A stretch of DNA of 64,000 bases. Source: Clostridiales bacterium S5-A14a. Its GTDB lineage: Bacteria; Bacillota; Clostridia; Peptostreptococcales; Anaerovoracaceae. The position numbers were made by a program, and so were the translations under genes. Below are positions 35,301 through 41,476 of the stretch, one piece after another. The DNA lies in the NCBI GenBank assembly GCA_000758905.1, contig JRNA01000003.1, positions 154,769-218,768 of the forward strand, read 5' to 3'. Position 1 is the stretch's first letter. The number at the start of each line of letters is the position of its first letter. The notes below the pieces were generated by a model. That model was not told where the DNA came from. It saw only the letters and a list, made by a program, of their open reading frames with translations, and did no database searches.

Positions 35301-35438
35301 CCGACAACGCCGGCTACCAAGAAGCCAGCAACACCTAACACAGCTGATGCATCTGATACCACATTATATTTGGTGACTGTTCTTATTTCTCTGGCAGGTG
35401 TAACTGTACTTGAGGCAAGGAGAAGGGAAGAAAGATAA
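32373..35438 (+). CDS. Large repeat-containing cell-wall surface protein
   Basis: This 1021-residue protein has a signal peptide (about 1-36, ending AVYAQG), a unique N-terminal domain (40-250), a DPxxPDP linker and three related domains at about 272-505, 519-730 and 737-942. Each repeat starts with a GDLLINGDTQHD-like strand (LLLGDNTGNKP in the first), has FTATLTLP-like and TVYGTMYGEL-like segments and ends with FAFTWNAKQ-like sequence. A Pro-rich wall-spanning stretch follows, then TPNTADAS, a membrane helix and RRREER, an atypical sorting signal. Family unrecognised. ACG, CCG and GCG codons are much more frequent than in neighbours, which suggests transfer. AAAGGA is 6 bases before ATG. 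Confidence 0.85.
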   Translation: MNMKKQSKKMVGKCLSIFTALLLVLSFMPGTAAVYAQGSGTTLAVAQYTRAPGKVAEGSTATNATYSGTWEASVPMGKVMSAIEDKMKLAADKNAYPHGKDGKNEIAYVEYTVTFPAEATIDDSKIEMKNTTAMFDGRRFEYSVSGQSVTFKFRLNDVNWPTIYNYYNNDGGANSDKTITFSIPYTVTAKSKAEAEKAEKAKITAQGNFETHPSGSLYSWYKEVYNTDTSSLSLATNFSNADCFRNAPGSSDPQTPDPKKPDPQDNPKPSETAISLDADLLLGDNTGNKPIEKKKDDVMSFAGTLDVKSIKDKMDEIRKLHASAESDKIAISELKSEFTATLELPEGLEFSGNKEAVFTGGKGVFAITKQTVEGKKASVTFALQKPEEIKNYTSLDEKIKSVDNTLKVTFRDVKFSKSAEPDTDYEVIGKVTGSMEGTATYPDSTSATNKKPALKMMLKNAMSFSAIEETKPKTLKFAFQWNGKQSENGKSNQNANAIALTVKYAGQNTENVSKIGNLEGDLLINGDTQHDNVYLTGMDTPFTMTGLLNVKPIKDELSKLKAAYPQSVADKDIEVSKVATSFTATMTLPDELKFPADAATKATLDGANGKFKIESAVVSGQTITVTMVPTLDLTKLTRPFEEISDTVEGVKDELKVNVPGIMVDSTKAAPSTKYTIHGTVKGDFSALATKKSSGKTIQFNYTWNGIQQKGGEDSTDPTTKDIKLTLKTANFSQPVDLCGDILVNGDTQHDAVYVAGHYATVPFTGKLDVTPVKAQLKKIEEQYNKAQIAPKDITLSDYSSLFTATLTLPTEMDFVGTPKVKLKNDNGKYKIIESEVSGKTITVKMTVSADVKTFADLKDAVEKMGDALEVVVDGAKFNSQAKANTSYTVYGTMYGELKAKATHVTSGNSLTFAFTWNAKQCKDGADYLYRNSDNISFSLKWVKSTPPTPNPPTPDPSTPNPPAPVEPNKPEPVEPTPTTPATKKPATPNTADASDTTLYLVTVLISLAGVTVLEARRREER

Positions 35439-35530
35439 AGGAGAATTTAGTCTGCTGATAATATTCATTTGGAAATCAATTGATGAGAGTATATATGAAA
35501 AAAATAAGGCAGAATTAAAAAGACAAAGTA

Positions 35531-35566
35531 CAAAGGGGAGCTAAAGCTCCCCTTTGTTGTATTTTT
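35531..35566. terminator. Bidirectional terminator between the surface protein and trpB2
   Basis: CAAAGGGGAGC (35531-35541), loop TAAA, GCTCCCCTTTG (35546-35556), then TTGTATTTTT. The minus-strand stop codon of trpB2 lies in the loop side. Confidence 0.85.
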
Positions 35567-36866
35567 CGTAAGCCATCATATCAAATTGACCAGTTCCACT
35601 TAAACAGAAAAGTATAACCGGAGCATCATCTGAATCTGACGGATATTTTTTAGCCTCATCGATGACAGCCCTTATAGCATGGCCGCTTTCAGGTGCAGGC
35701 AAGATCCCCTCAGAACGAGCGAATATTGTGTTTGCTTCAAATACATCGTGCTGCTCGTAGGCATGTGCCTCAATAATGCCCTGATTGTAAAGCTCTGAAA
35801 GAGTTGGACTCATGCCGTGATATCTGAGTCCTCCTGCGTGGTTTGCAGACGGAATAAAGTCGTATCCCATGGTATACATTTTTGCCATTGGAGTAACTTT
35901 ACCAGTATCGCAATAGTCGTACTTAAACTCCCCATTTGTGAAAGAAGGACAGGAAGAAGATTCGGCAGCGATTAATCTATAGTCGTGCTCGCCGCGTATT
36001 TTTTCTCCTGCAAATGGAGCCATTAGCCCTCCAACGTTGGAACCACCTCCGGCACAGCCTATGATTATATCAGGCTTAATCCCATATTTTTCGAGTGCAG
36101 TCTTGCTTTCAAGGCCTATTACGCTTTGATGAAGCATGACCTGATTTAGGACACTGCCAAGTACGTATTTTGTGTCTGGATTACCCATTGCAACCTCAAC
36201 TGCTTCTGATATTGCAACGCCAAGGCTGCCGGGCGTATCAGGATCTTCTTTTAGAATCTTTCTGCCCGAGTTTGTCTCTTCTGATGGAGACGCGAATACG
36301 TTTGCACCGAAGGTCCTCATAATTTCACGCCTAAAGGGCTTCTGATCGTGGCTGCATCTTACCATGAATACGGAGAGGTCCAGACCCATCTGAGCACAGC
36401 TTATGGCAAGCGCAGTACCCCATTGACCTGCGCCAGTTTCAGTGGTTAGCCTTTTGATGCCTTCTTCCTTAGCATAGTATACCTGTGGAATTGATGAATT
36501 CAGTTTGTGGCTGCCACTCGTGTTATTACCTTCAAACTTATAAAAAATCTTAGCTGAAGTTCCGATTGCTTTTTCAAGTTCGGTTGCTCTTACTAATGGG
36601 GAAGGCCTGAAAGCAGCATATGCCTTTTGCACTTCTTCGGGTATCGGAATAAGCCTTGTGGTGTCGTCTAGTTCCTGCTTAGCGCCTTCTTTTGTGAAAA
36701 TCTGAGAAAGTTCTTCAAACGTCACGGGCTCCATTGTGGCAGGGTTTAGAAGCGGTTCAGGTTTTTTCGCCATATCAGCCCTGAGATTGTACCAAGCTTT
36801 AGGCATTTCGGATTCTTCAAGATATATTTTTTTCGGTAAATTTTTCAAACAGTCTTTTTCTTTCAT
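35541..36866 (-). CDS. trpB2: TrpB2-type tryptophan synthase beta chain-like protein
   Basis: This PLP-dependent fold-type II enzyme, related to the tryptophan synthase beta subunit, has the long N-terminal extension typical of TrpB2 (TPxLP-like RLIPIPEEVQKAYAAFRPSP) and the PLP lysine in NNTSGSHKLNSS (about 120). Further marks are TETGAGQWGTALA, MVRCSHDQKPFRR, GCAGGGSNVGGL for the phosphate and GILPAPESGHA. No trpA or other trp gene is near, so it may make Trp from indole and serine. Two in-frame ATGs exist; GGGAG is 7 bases before the one at 36866 (441 residues). A Trp-specific T-box controls it. Confidence 0.9.
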   Translation of the reverse strand: MKEKDCLKNLPKKIYLEESEMPKAWYNLRADMAKKPEPLLNPATMEPVTFEELSQIFTKEGAKQELDDTTRLIPIPEEVQKAYAAFRPSPLVRATELEKAIGTSAKIFYKFEGNNTSGSHKLNSSIPQVYYAKEEGIKRLTTETGAGQWGTALAISCAQMGLDLSVFMVRCSHDQKPFRREIMRTFGANVFASPSEETNSGRKILKEDPDTPGSLGVAISEAVEVAMGNPDTKYVLGSVLNQVMLHQSVIGLESKTALEKYGIKPDIIIGCAGGGSNVGGLMAPFAGEKIRGEHDYRLIAAESSSCPSFTNGEFKYDYCDTGKVTPMAKMYTMGYDFIPSANHAGGLRYHGMSPTLSELYNQGIIEAHAYEQHDVFEANTIFARSEGILPAPESGHAIRAVIDEAKKYPSDSDDAPVILFCLSGTGQFDMMAYEKYNKGEL

Positions 36867-36897
36867 TTTCATTCTCCCAAATTAATATTTTGTTTAC

Positions 36898-37198
36898 AAA
36901 AAAAACTCCTATCCCAACAAATGCTGGGACAGGAGTGAAATTTCCTGCGTTGCCACCCGGCTTGGCACATCATTACAATGTACCCACTCAAGCACGTGCA
37001 AACACACGCCGATTCAATTAACGCCGAATCACTGCGTCTTACCTACTTAGGATATCAAGAATATAGAATGTTTCAATCCTGTTCAGTTCGCCCTCAGAAG
37101 TCCATTCACTTCAGATTCTCATATCGCATCACACCATACGCGACTCTCTCGATGAAAATTTTATTGAAGTTACTACTCTTCTTCAACGGTTTAAAAAT
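36898..37198 (-). ncRNA. T-box riboswitch, tryptophan specifier
   Basis: On the minus strand a leader of about 300 bases lies before trpB2. In stem I the loop-E pair is AGTA on the 5' side and GAA on the 3' side, closed by ACTTCA/TGAAGT, and is followed by the specifier TGG (37104-37102), then A. The T-box sequence GGGTGGCAACGC is at 36958-36947. It is followed by a terminator ACTCCTGTCCCA/TGGGATAGGAGT (36936-36905) and eight Ts. Uncharged tRNA-Trp should favour read-through. Specifier choice matches the gene it controls. Confidence 0.9.
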
Positions 37199-37227
37199 AT
37201 GATAACGCAAATAAATTACATTGTCAA
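37199..37227 (-). promoter_or_regulatory. Promoter of the T-box-trpB2 unit
   Basis: Minus strand: TTGACA (37227-37222), 17 bases, TATCAT (37204-37199), near consensus. Confidence 0.75.
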
Positions 37228-37331
37228 CTGAAATTTTATAGAATCTAACTCGCTAATTTATCTGCTAATTTATGATTTAATAAGTTTTTGATGCTCGTTA
37301 TTGTAAAGCCAAATTAACCTAATCACACCTC

Positions 37332-38123
37332 TTAGTGACCCATAGGTGTTTTGTATAAATATGCTTTTTCAACGGTTCTATCGGCAATCAGTAGCCTGAT
37401 GAAGGCATATACTAAGAACGGAATCGCTAACCAAAGAGCATGAACATCCAAATATATGCACATGACGGCCGAAAAAACGGCACCCAACAAAAACAGAACG
37501 AGCATAATTAGATGTCTCTTCCACCTGCTTGAGGCGTTTTGATTCTTGTCGCGGATCGATCTGACGATGTTAACGGCTGTCTGCCTGATATGATTGGTCA
37601 CAAAGGTTGTAGCCATAGGTATCCCTTGACTTGCTCTGAAAGTGTTAAACTGCATAGAACATATGAAGTTCAAAGAAATTTGGCATATCTGATCCGGCGC
37701 CGATTTTGGAAGTGCCGCAAGAAATGCCACGATAATGATTTCAATTCCGATAAATATAGTGTCCCAGCGCAGCAATTTAAATTTTTTAACATGTTTTGCG
37801 AGTATCTCCGAAAGCATGGTCCCCAATAGATAGGCAAACAGCGAAGAAATTAGATATATGATTTTCATCCACTCCCCATTGCCAAGAGCCATCCCAAGCA
37901 GCACGATGTTGGCTGTCTGAGCATTACAAAATATGCCACCCCGAACGGTGTATGTGTATGCCCCAAAGAATCCACCTACAAATATCAAAATCATGAAAAT
38001 CCAATGCTTCTCACATTCCAAATAAAATTGGTCATCAATCTCTTTTTGTGAGATGTTTTGTGGTGTACAGCCTCTGTTTCCGAGCCTTAAACCCTCACCG
38101 CCACTTGTATTTGATCCATTCAT
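37332..38123 (-). CDS. YoaK/DUF1275 family membrane protein
   Basis: This protein of about 263 residues has six or seven membrane helices and the DUF1275 opening segment FVGGFFGAYTYTVRGGIFCNAQTANIVLLG in a conserved context (about residues 50-80, quoted here only as FCNAQTANIVLLG), plus FRASQGIPMATTFVTNHI. Function is unknown in the family. Start is uncertain: GTG at 38135 or ATG at 38123; AAAGG is close to the GTG, GGTG to the ATG. The N-terminal 30 residues are Gly/Asn/Ser-rich. It lies upstream of the T-box unit without a clear terminator between. Confidence 0.75.
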   Translation of the reverse strand: MNGSNTSGGEGLRLGNRGCTPQNISQKEIDDQFYLECEKHWIFMILIFVGGFFGAYTYTVRGGIFCNAQTANIVLLGMALGNGEWMKIIYLISSLFAYLLGTMLSEILAKHVKKFKLLRWDTIFIGIEIIIVAFLAALPKSAPDQICQISLNFICSMQFNTFRASQGIPMATTFVTNHIRQTAVNIVRSIRDKNQNASSRWKRHLIMLVLFLLGAVFSAVMCIYLDVHALWLAIPFLVYAFIRLLIADRTVEKAYLYKTPMGH

Positions 38124-38228
38124 AAAAACTTTCACCGACCTTTATTTTTAGAAATAATAAAAATTATAAATGATATACTTTTTAATACATATTATATTGT
38201 AACACATAAACAGAATTTTCATGAACAT

Positions 38229-38280
38229 CTTAAGAATATTTCTAAATTTATCTTGCATATTTTTTGAATAGCGTTACAAT
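38229..38280 (+). promoter_or_regulatory. Promoter of the TPP riboswitch-thiT unit with CTTAAG element
   Basis: TTGCAT (38253-38258), 16 bases, TACAAT (38275-38280). CTTAAG (38229-38234), in the context TCTTAAGAATATTT, is 40 bases before the -10 box, as in the two wall-hydrolase promoters. Confidence 0.5.
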
Positions 38281-38299
38281 ATACATATAACCAAACAAA

Positions 38300-38385
38300 A
38301 CAGGGGAGCTTCCGCTGAGAGGGGATATCACTTATATCTCGACCCTTTAGCTGATTCGGATAATGCCGACGTAGCGAGTTTTAGA
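38300..38385 (+). ncRNA. TPP (thiamine pyrophosphate) riboswitch
   Basis: The conserved THI-element segments are present in order: GGGGAGCTTCCGCTGAGAGG (38303-38322), GACCCTTTAGCTGAT (38341-38355) and CGGATAATGCCGACGTAGCGA (the first 20 bases, 38357-38376). Downstream, ACCTCCT at 38414-38420 is complementary to the ribosome site AGGAGGT (38463-38469) of thiT, which suggests control of translation initiation. No terminator hairpin with a T-run is seen. Confidence 0.92.
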
Positions 38386-38476
38386 CAACAAATTTATAAA
38401 CTTATGCACGCAGACCTCCTTTGATTTTTTGGGCAAACAGATATTTTGTTCACATATAATATAGGAGGTTTTTATT

Positions 38477-39004
38477 ATGAGCAGAACAAAGCTTAACGTT
38501 TTAGTAGAAGGTGCGCTGATGATTGCACTTGCAACGATTTTGAGTTATATCAAAATTTTTGAGATGCCTCAGGGCGGCTCGATCACAGCAGTCAGCATGC
38601 TTCCGATAATTCTTTTTGCAACCAGGTGGGGCGTAAAGCAAGGCCTTCTCACGGCGATGGTTTACGGAGTATTACAATTCCTTCTGCAGGGCGGATTTTC
38701 ACTTAGCCCTTGGTCAATCCTGCTTGACTACATCCTGGCATTTGGAGCACTTGGCCTAGCCGGAATCTTCCATGGGACTAGGACTAAGGCAGTTTTAGGA
38801 GCACTTGTAGGCGTTTTTGCCCGCTTTGTCGTACTTGTTTTTTCTGGCGTGGTACTTTGGTATATGTATGCACCAAAGGGAGTGAGCCCACTGTGGTATT
38901 CAATAACATATAATGCATCATACATGGTTCCTGAGCTTATAATCACTTGCGTCGTTTTGTATCTTGTATATCCACAGTTCGACAAAATAGTCAAGAGGGC
39001 GTAA
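38477..39004 (+). CDS. thiT: Thiamine ECF transporter S component ThiT
   Basis: ThiT binds thiamine in the membrane and docks to a shared ECF module (EcfA, EcfA', EcfT), which is not in this window. The 175-residue protein has six helices and shows LVEGALMIALATILSYIK, the substrate-gate loop MPQGGSITAVSMLPIILFA and FLLQGGFSLSPWSILLDYI. The TPP riboswitch upstream confirms the substrate class. AGGAGGT is 7 bases before the ATG. Confidence 0.95.
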   Translation: MSRTKLNVLVEGALMIALATILSYIKIFEMPQGGSITAVSMLPIILFATRWGVKQGLLTAMVYGVLQFLLQGGFSLSPWSILLDYILAFGALGLAGIFHGTRTKAVLGALVGVFARFVVLVFSGVVLWYMYAPKGVSPLWYSITYNASYMVPELIITCVVLYLVYPQFDKIVKRA

Positions 39005-39086
39005 GGGGCGTAGTATTCGAGTGAATGCTTATGCAGTATTTTGCTCGACAAAGCATCATGAGCACGTAAGGATTTGTAAAATTAAC

Positions 39087-39115
39087 TGTTAAATATCTGC
39101 ATTATAGGGTATAAT
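39087..39115 (+). promoter_or_regulatory. Promoter of hpf
   Basis: TGTTAA (39087-39092), 17 bases, TATAAT (39110-39115). The -35 half overlaps TTAACTGTTAA, a short dyad. Confidence 0.5.
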
Positions 39116-39173
39116 ACATTAAAGAGTAAAACAATCAATTTGTATTATTCGAAGTATATCAAGGAGGTGCAGT

Positions 39174-39701
39174 ATGAAGGTTAATATTTTAGGAAGAAAT
39201 TACAGGACTTATGGCAAACTTGAGGAAACTATTGAGAAGAAATTAGACAAGCTTGGAAAGTATTTCTCCGATGACATTACTGCAAATGTTGTATTGTCTC
39301 ACGTTGCAGGTCGCGACAAGATTGAGACGACTATCTCGGCTAAGGGAACGATCTTCCGTGCTGAGGATATTTCAAACGATATATATGAATCTATTGACGT
39401 TGTAGTTGACAAGCTATCAAGCCAAATGTCAAAGTTTAAGGGAAAACTTCAGAAACGTTACAACGACAATAAGGCTTTGAAGTTTGAGTTCTTGCCTGAA
39501 ATTGAAGAAGAGGAAGAACACGGTGAAGTTGTTAAGAAGAAGGTCTTTGAACTAAGGCCTATGGACGAGGAAGAAGCGATCCTTCAGATGGAGATGCTAG
39601 GACACCAATTCTTCGTTTATCTTGATGCAGATGCCGGAACTGTCAACGTATTATATAAGAGGAAAGACGGAGACTACGGACTTCTTGAGACGAGAAACTA
39701 G
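39174..39701 (+). CDS. hpf: Long-form ribosome hibernation promoting factor
   Basis: Long HPF dimerises 70S ribosomes to 100S particles in stationary phase. The N-terminal domain (1-100) shows MKVNILGRNYRTYGKLEETI, VVDKLSSQMSKFKGKL; an acidic linker (115-125) leads to the C-terminal dimerisation domain (about 125-175, KKVFELRPMDEEEAILQMEM, then LGHQFFVYLDADAGTVNVLY). Length 175 matches the long form. The ribosome site is AGGAGGTG. Confidence 0.95.
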   Translation: MKVNILGRNYRTYGKLEETIEKKLDKLGKYFSDDITANVVLSHVAGRDKIETTISAKGTIFRAEDISNDIYESIDVVVDKLSSQMSKFKGKLQKRYNDNKALKFEFLPEIEEEEEHGEVVKKKVFELRPMDEEEAILQMEMLGHQFFVYLDADAGTVNVLYKRKDGDYGLLETRN

Positions 39702-39776
39702 ATGAACCGTAATGACTGAGCGTTTTAATATATCTAGATTTAATTTTTATACATTTTAGACAACAAAATAGAGAGC

Positions 39777-39816
39777 AAAATACCGCAGGAATCAATGCTT
39801 CCCGCGGTATTTTATA
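39777..39816 (+). terminator. Intrinsic terminator after hpf
   Basis: AAAATACCGC (39777-39786) pairs with GCGGTATTTT (39804-39813), and inner GGAA/TTCC lengthens the stem. Confidence 0.8.
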
Positions 39817-39847
39817 CTAGGGTATATATTGATGAAAAATTTAGAAA

Positions 39848-39894
39848 AAATTTACAGACCATTTTCAATTAACTGCATAACAGTCTGTAAATTT
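39848..39894 (-). terminator. Minus-strand dyad/terminator downstream of the small membrane protein gene
   Basis: AAATTTACAGAC (39848-39859) and GTCTGTAAATTT (39883-39894) are a perfect 12-pair dyad with a 23-base loop. On the minus strand TTTTCTAAATTTTT follows, fitting termination of the gene at 39981-40145. Confidence 0.55.
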
Positions 39895-39906
39895 CTGCTT
39901 TAAAAC

Positions 39907-39959
39907 CGAGCAACCTACCACAAATTGATGTGCTCGAAAAGCCGCTTGTGTCAGGTTGC
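39907..39959. other. Region with two mutually exclusive hairpins
   Basis: GCAACCT..CACAA (39910-39923) can pair with TTGTG..AGGTTGC (39946-39959). Alternatively CGAGCA (39907-39912) pairs with TGCTCG (39931-39936). The two share bases and cannot coexist. It lies just 3' of the 54-residue minus-strand gene and could be a processing or regulatory structure. Confidence 0.35.
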
Positions 39960-39980
39960 CTTTCTTCTGTAATTAGGATT

Positions 39981-40145
39981 TTATTTTTTTGTAAAATAAA
40001 AAAATAAAATCAAAAGAAAGACACTCAAACATATTACTATAATTTTTATTATTGAACCTTCAAATAATTTGAAAAACCCTGAAAGCAATGTTAATAACAG
40101 AAGAATAATTAAAAGTAAGATTGATTTTGTATTTTTATTTCGCAT
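39981..40145 (-). CDS. 54-residue small membrane protein with two helices
   Basis: The frame encodes MRNKNTKS, a first hydrophobic helix (about 9-25, ILLLIILLLLTLLSGFF), a short loop KLFEGSIIK and a second helix (about 35-51), ending YFTKK. This hairpin topology with basic ends is convincing for a membrane miniprotein. AAAGGA lies 10 bases before the ATG. No stop-free extension upstream offers a better start. I do not recognise a family; toxin, transporter-regulator or other roles are all possible. A -10-like TATAAT is at 40255-40250 on the same strand. Confidence 0.55.
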   Translation of the reverse strand: MRNKNTKSILLLIILLLLTLLSGFFKLFEGSIIKIIVICLSVFLLILFFYFTKK

Positions 40146-40192
40146 TGTATTAAAATCCTTTGTAATTAGTATGAAATATAGGCTTTAAACCT

Positions 40193-40204
40193 CTAATTGT
40201 GCAT
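40193..40204 (-). other. Three-codon minigene (Met-His-Asn-stop) with a strong ribosome site
   Basis: On the minus strand AAGGAGGG (40219-40212) is 7 bases before ATG CAC AAT TAG. It is the best ribosome site in this leader and precedes the 54-residue gene by 47 bases. It may be a translated leader or a trace of a lost start. Confidence 0.35.
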
Positions 40205-40375
40205 TAGAGTACCCTCCTTAATAATACAAATTACTAAAACTATATAATTATTATAGCAGATGAAAAATAAAATAAAAGTCTAGATTTTAACAATTCTTCA
40301 TGTTATTTCTAAAGGCAAAAGTTACCTCTAGATAACAAGAATGCCACTTGTTGGTATTTGCATGCTCGGATATTT

Positions 40376-40430
40376 TTGACATTTTAAGGGGAAAGGACTA
40401 AAATATAGACGTATATTTACTAATAAATAT
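40376..40430 (+). promoter_or_regulatory. Promoter of the ptb-ior-aminotransferase-buk operon with a dyad at +1
   Basis: TTGACA (40376-40381), 17 bases, TAAAAT (40399-40404), near consensus. ATATTTA CTAA TAAATAT (40413-40430) lies at the predicted start of transcription, a possible operator. The remaining leader to 40527 holds only an AACAAAGATATTTTGTT dyad (40491-40507). The gap from hpf to ptb (39702-40527) holds these items and the small minus-strand gene. Confidence 0.65.
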
Positions 40431-40527
40431 GTAGATTTTAATTGCCTTGCAGATGACGCAAATCCCTAATTTTTGAATCGTATGTTAGGCAACAAAGATA
40501 TTTTGTTTAGAAAGAGGTGTTTTAATT

Positions 40528-41436
40528 TTGCTTAAGAATTTTGAAGAGCTCAAGAAGCTCGTTCTAAAAAGACCGAAAAAAATCGTTGCTGTATCATGTG
40601 CGAATGATTGGCATACTCTAGAAGCGGTTTTTAAAGCCCACGAAGATGGTCTATTGGACTACATATTGGTGGGTGATGAGAACAAAATAAAGGAAATTGC
40701 ACATGAACACGGCATAGATCATTTTTCTGGGAAGATAATAAATTGTACGGACGAAAAAGAATCAGCTGAGATAACCGTAAGGCTTGTGAGAGATGGAAAT
40801 GCTGACTTTCTACAAAAAGGGTTGATGCAAACAAAGACAATTCTCAAAGCAGCACTTAATAAAGAATATGGAATTCCAACTGGAAACCTAATGTCAAACG
40901 TGGCACTGCTAGAGATACCAGGATATCATAAGATTGTCGGGGTAACAGATGGTGGCATGATTATATATCCAACATACGAGCAGAAACTTGGGATGATTAA
41001 GAATGCCGTGAGGATGTTCAATTACATGGGATATGATAAGCCTAAAGTTGCTGCAATCTGTGCACTTGAGATTGTCAATCCGAAGATGTCTGAAACTGTT
41101 GATGCGGCGAATTTGAAAGCTGCTTGCGAGAGAGGCGAGCTTGGGGAGTGCTATGTAGAAGGTCCGATTTCAACGGATATTGCGTTCAAAAAGGAAGCAG
41201 CTGAAGTGAAGGGTTTTGATAGCCCTGTTGCGGGCGATGCAGATATAATCTTAGTACCAAATATCAGTGCAGGAAACATGATGGTAAAGGGAATGCTCTT
41301 GTTTGGCGGTGCTAAGATGGCAGGAGTTGTAATGGGTGCTAAATGTCCAATTGCTTTGAATTCCCGAAGTGCTATATTTGAGGAAAAATATTATGCTCTC
41401 GTAGCATGCTGCCTCATTTCGGATATAATTAAATAA
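40528..41436 (+). CDS. ptb: Phosphate butyryltransferase family (Ptb)
   Basis: Ptb exchanges CoA of an acyl-CoA for phosphate to make an acyl-phosphate. The 302-residue protein matches the PTA/PTB family: DYILVGDENKIKEIA (about 45-60), ADFLQKGLMQTKTILKAAL (about 90-110), VTDGGMIIYPTYEQK and AGDADIILVPNISAGNMMVKG (about 230-250). Start is TTG with AGAGGTG 9 bases upstream. It leads an operon with IOR and a butyrate kinase-like enzyme, so its substrate may be arylacetyl-CoA or branched acyl-CoA instead of butyryl-CoA. Confidence 0.9.
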   Translation: MLKNFEELKKLVLKRPKKIVAVSCANDWHTLEAVFKAHEDGLLDYILVGDENKIKEIAHEHGIDHFSGKIINCTDEKESAEITVRLVRDGNADFLQKGLMQTKTILKAALNKEYGIPTGNLMSNVALLEIPGYHKIVGVTDGGMIIYPTYEQKLGMIKNAVRMFNYMGYDKPKVAAICALEIVNPKMSETVDAANLKAACERGELGECYVEGPISTDIAFKKEAAEVKGFDSPVAGDADIILVPNISAGNMMVKGMLLFGGAKMAGVVMGAKCPIALNSRSAIFEEKYYALVACCLISDIIK

Positions 41437-41476
41437 CTTTACCATAAAATATTTATAGGTTAGGAGGTTAGACCTA

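Noticed and set aside
39081..39094. Rex operator at the hpf promoter (TTAACTGTTAA)
   Set aside because: The dyad lacks the TTGTTAA half-site and the usual spacing of Rex boxes.
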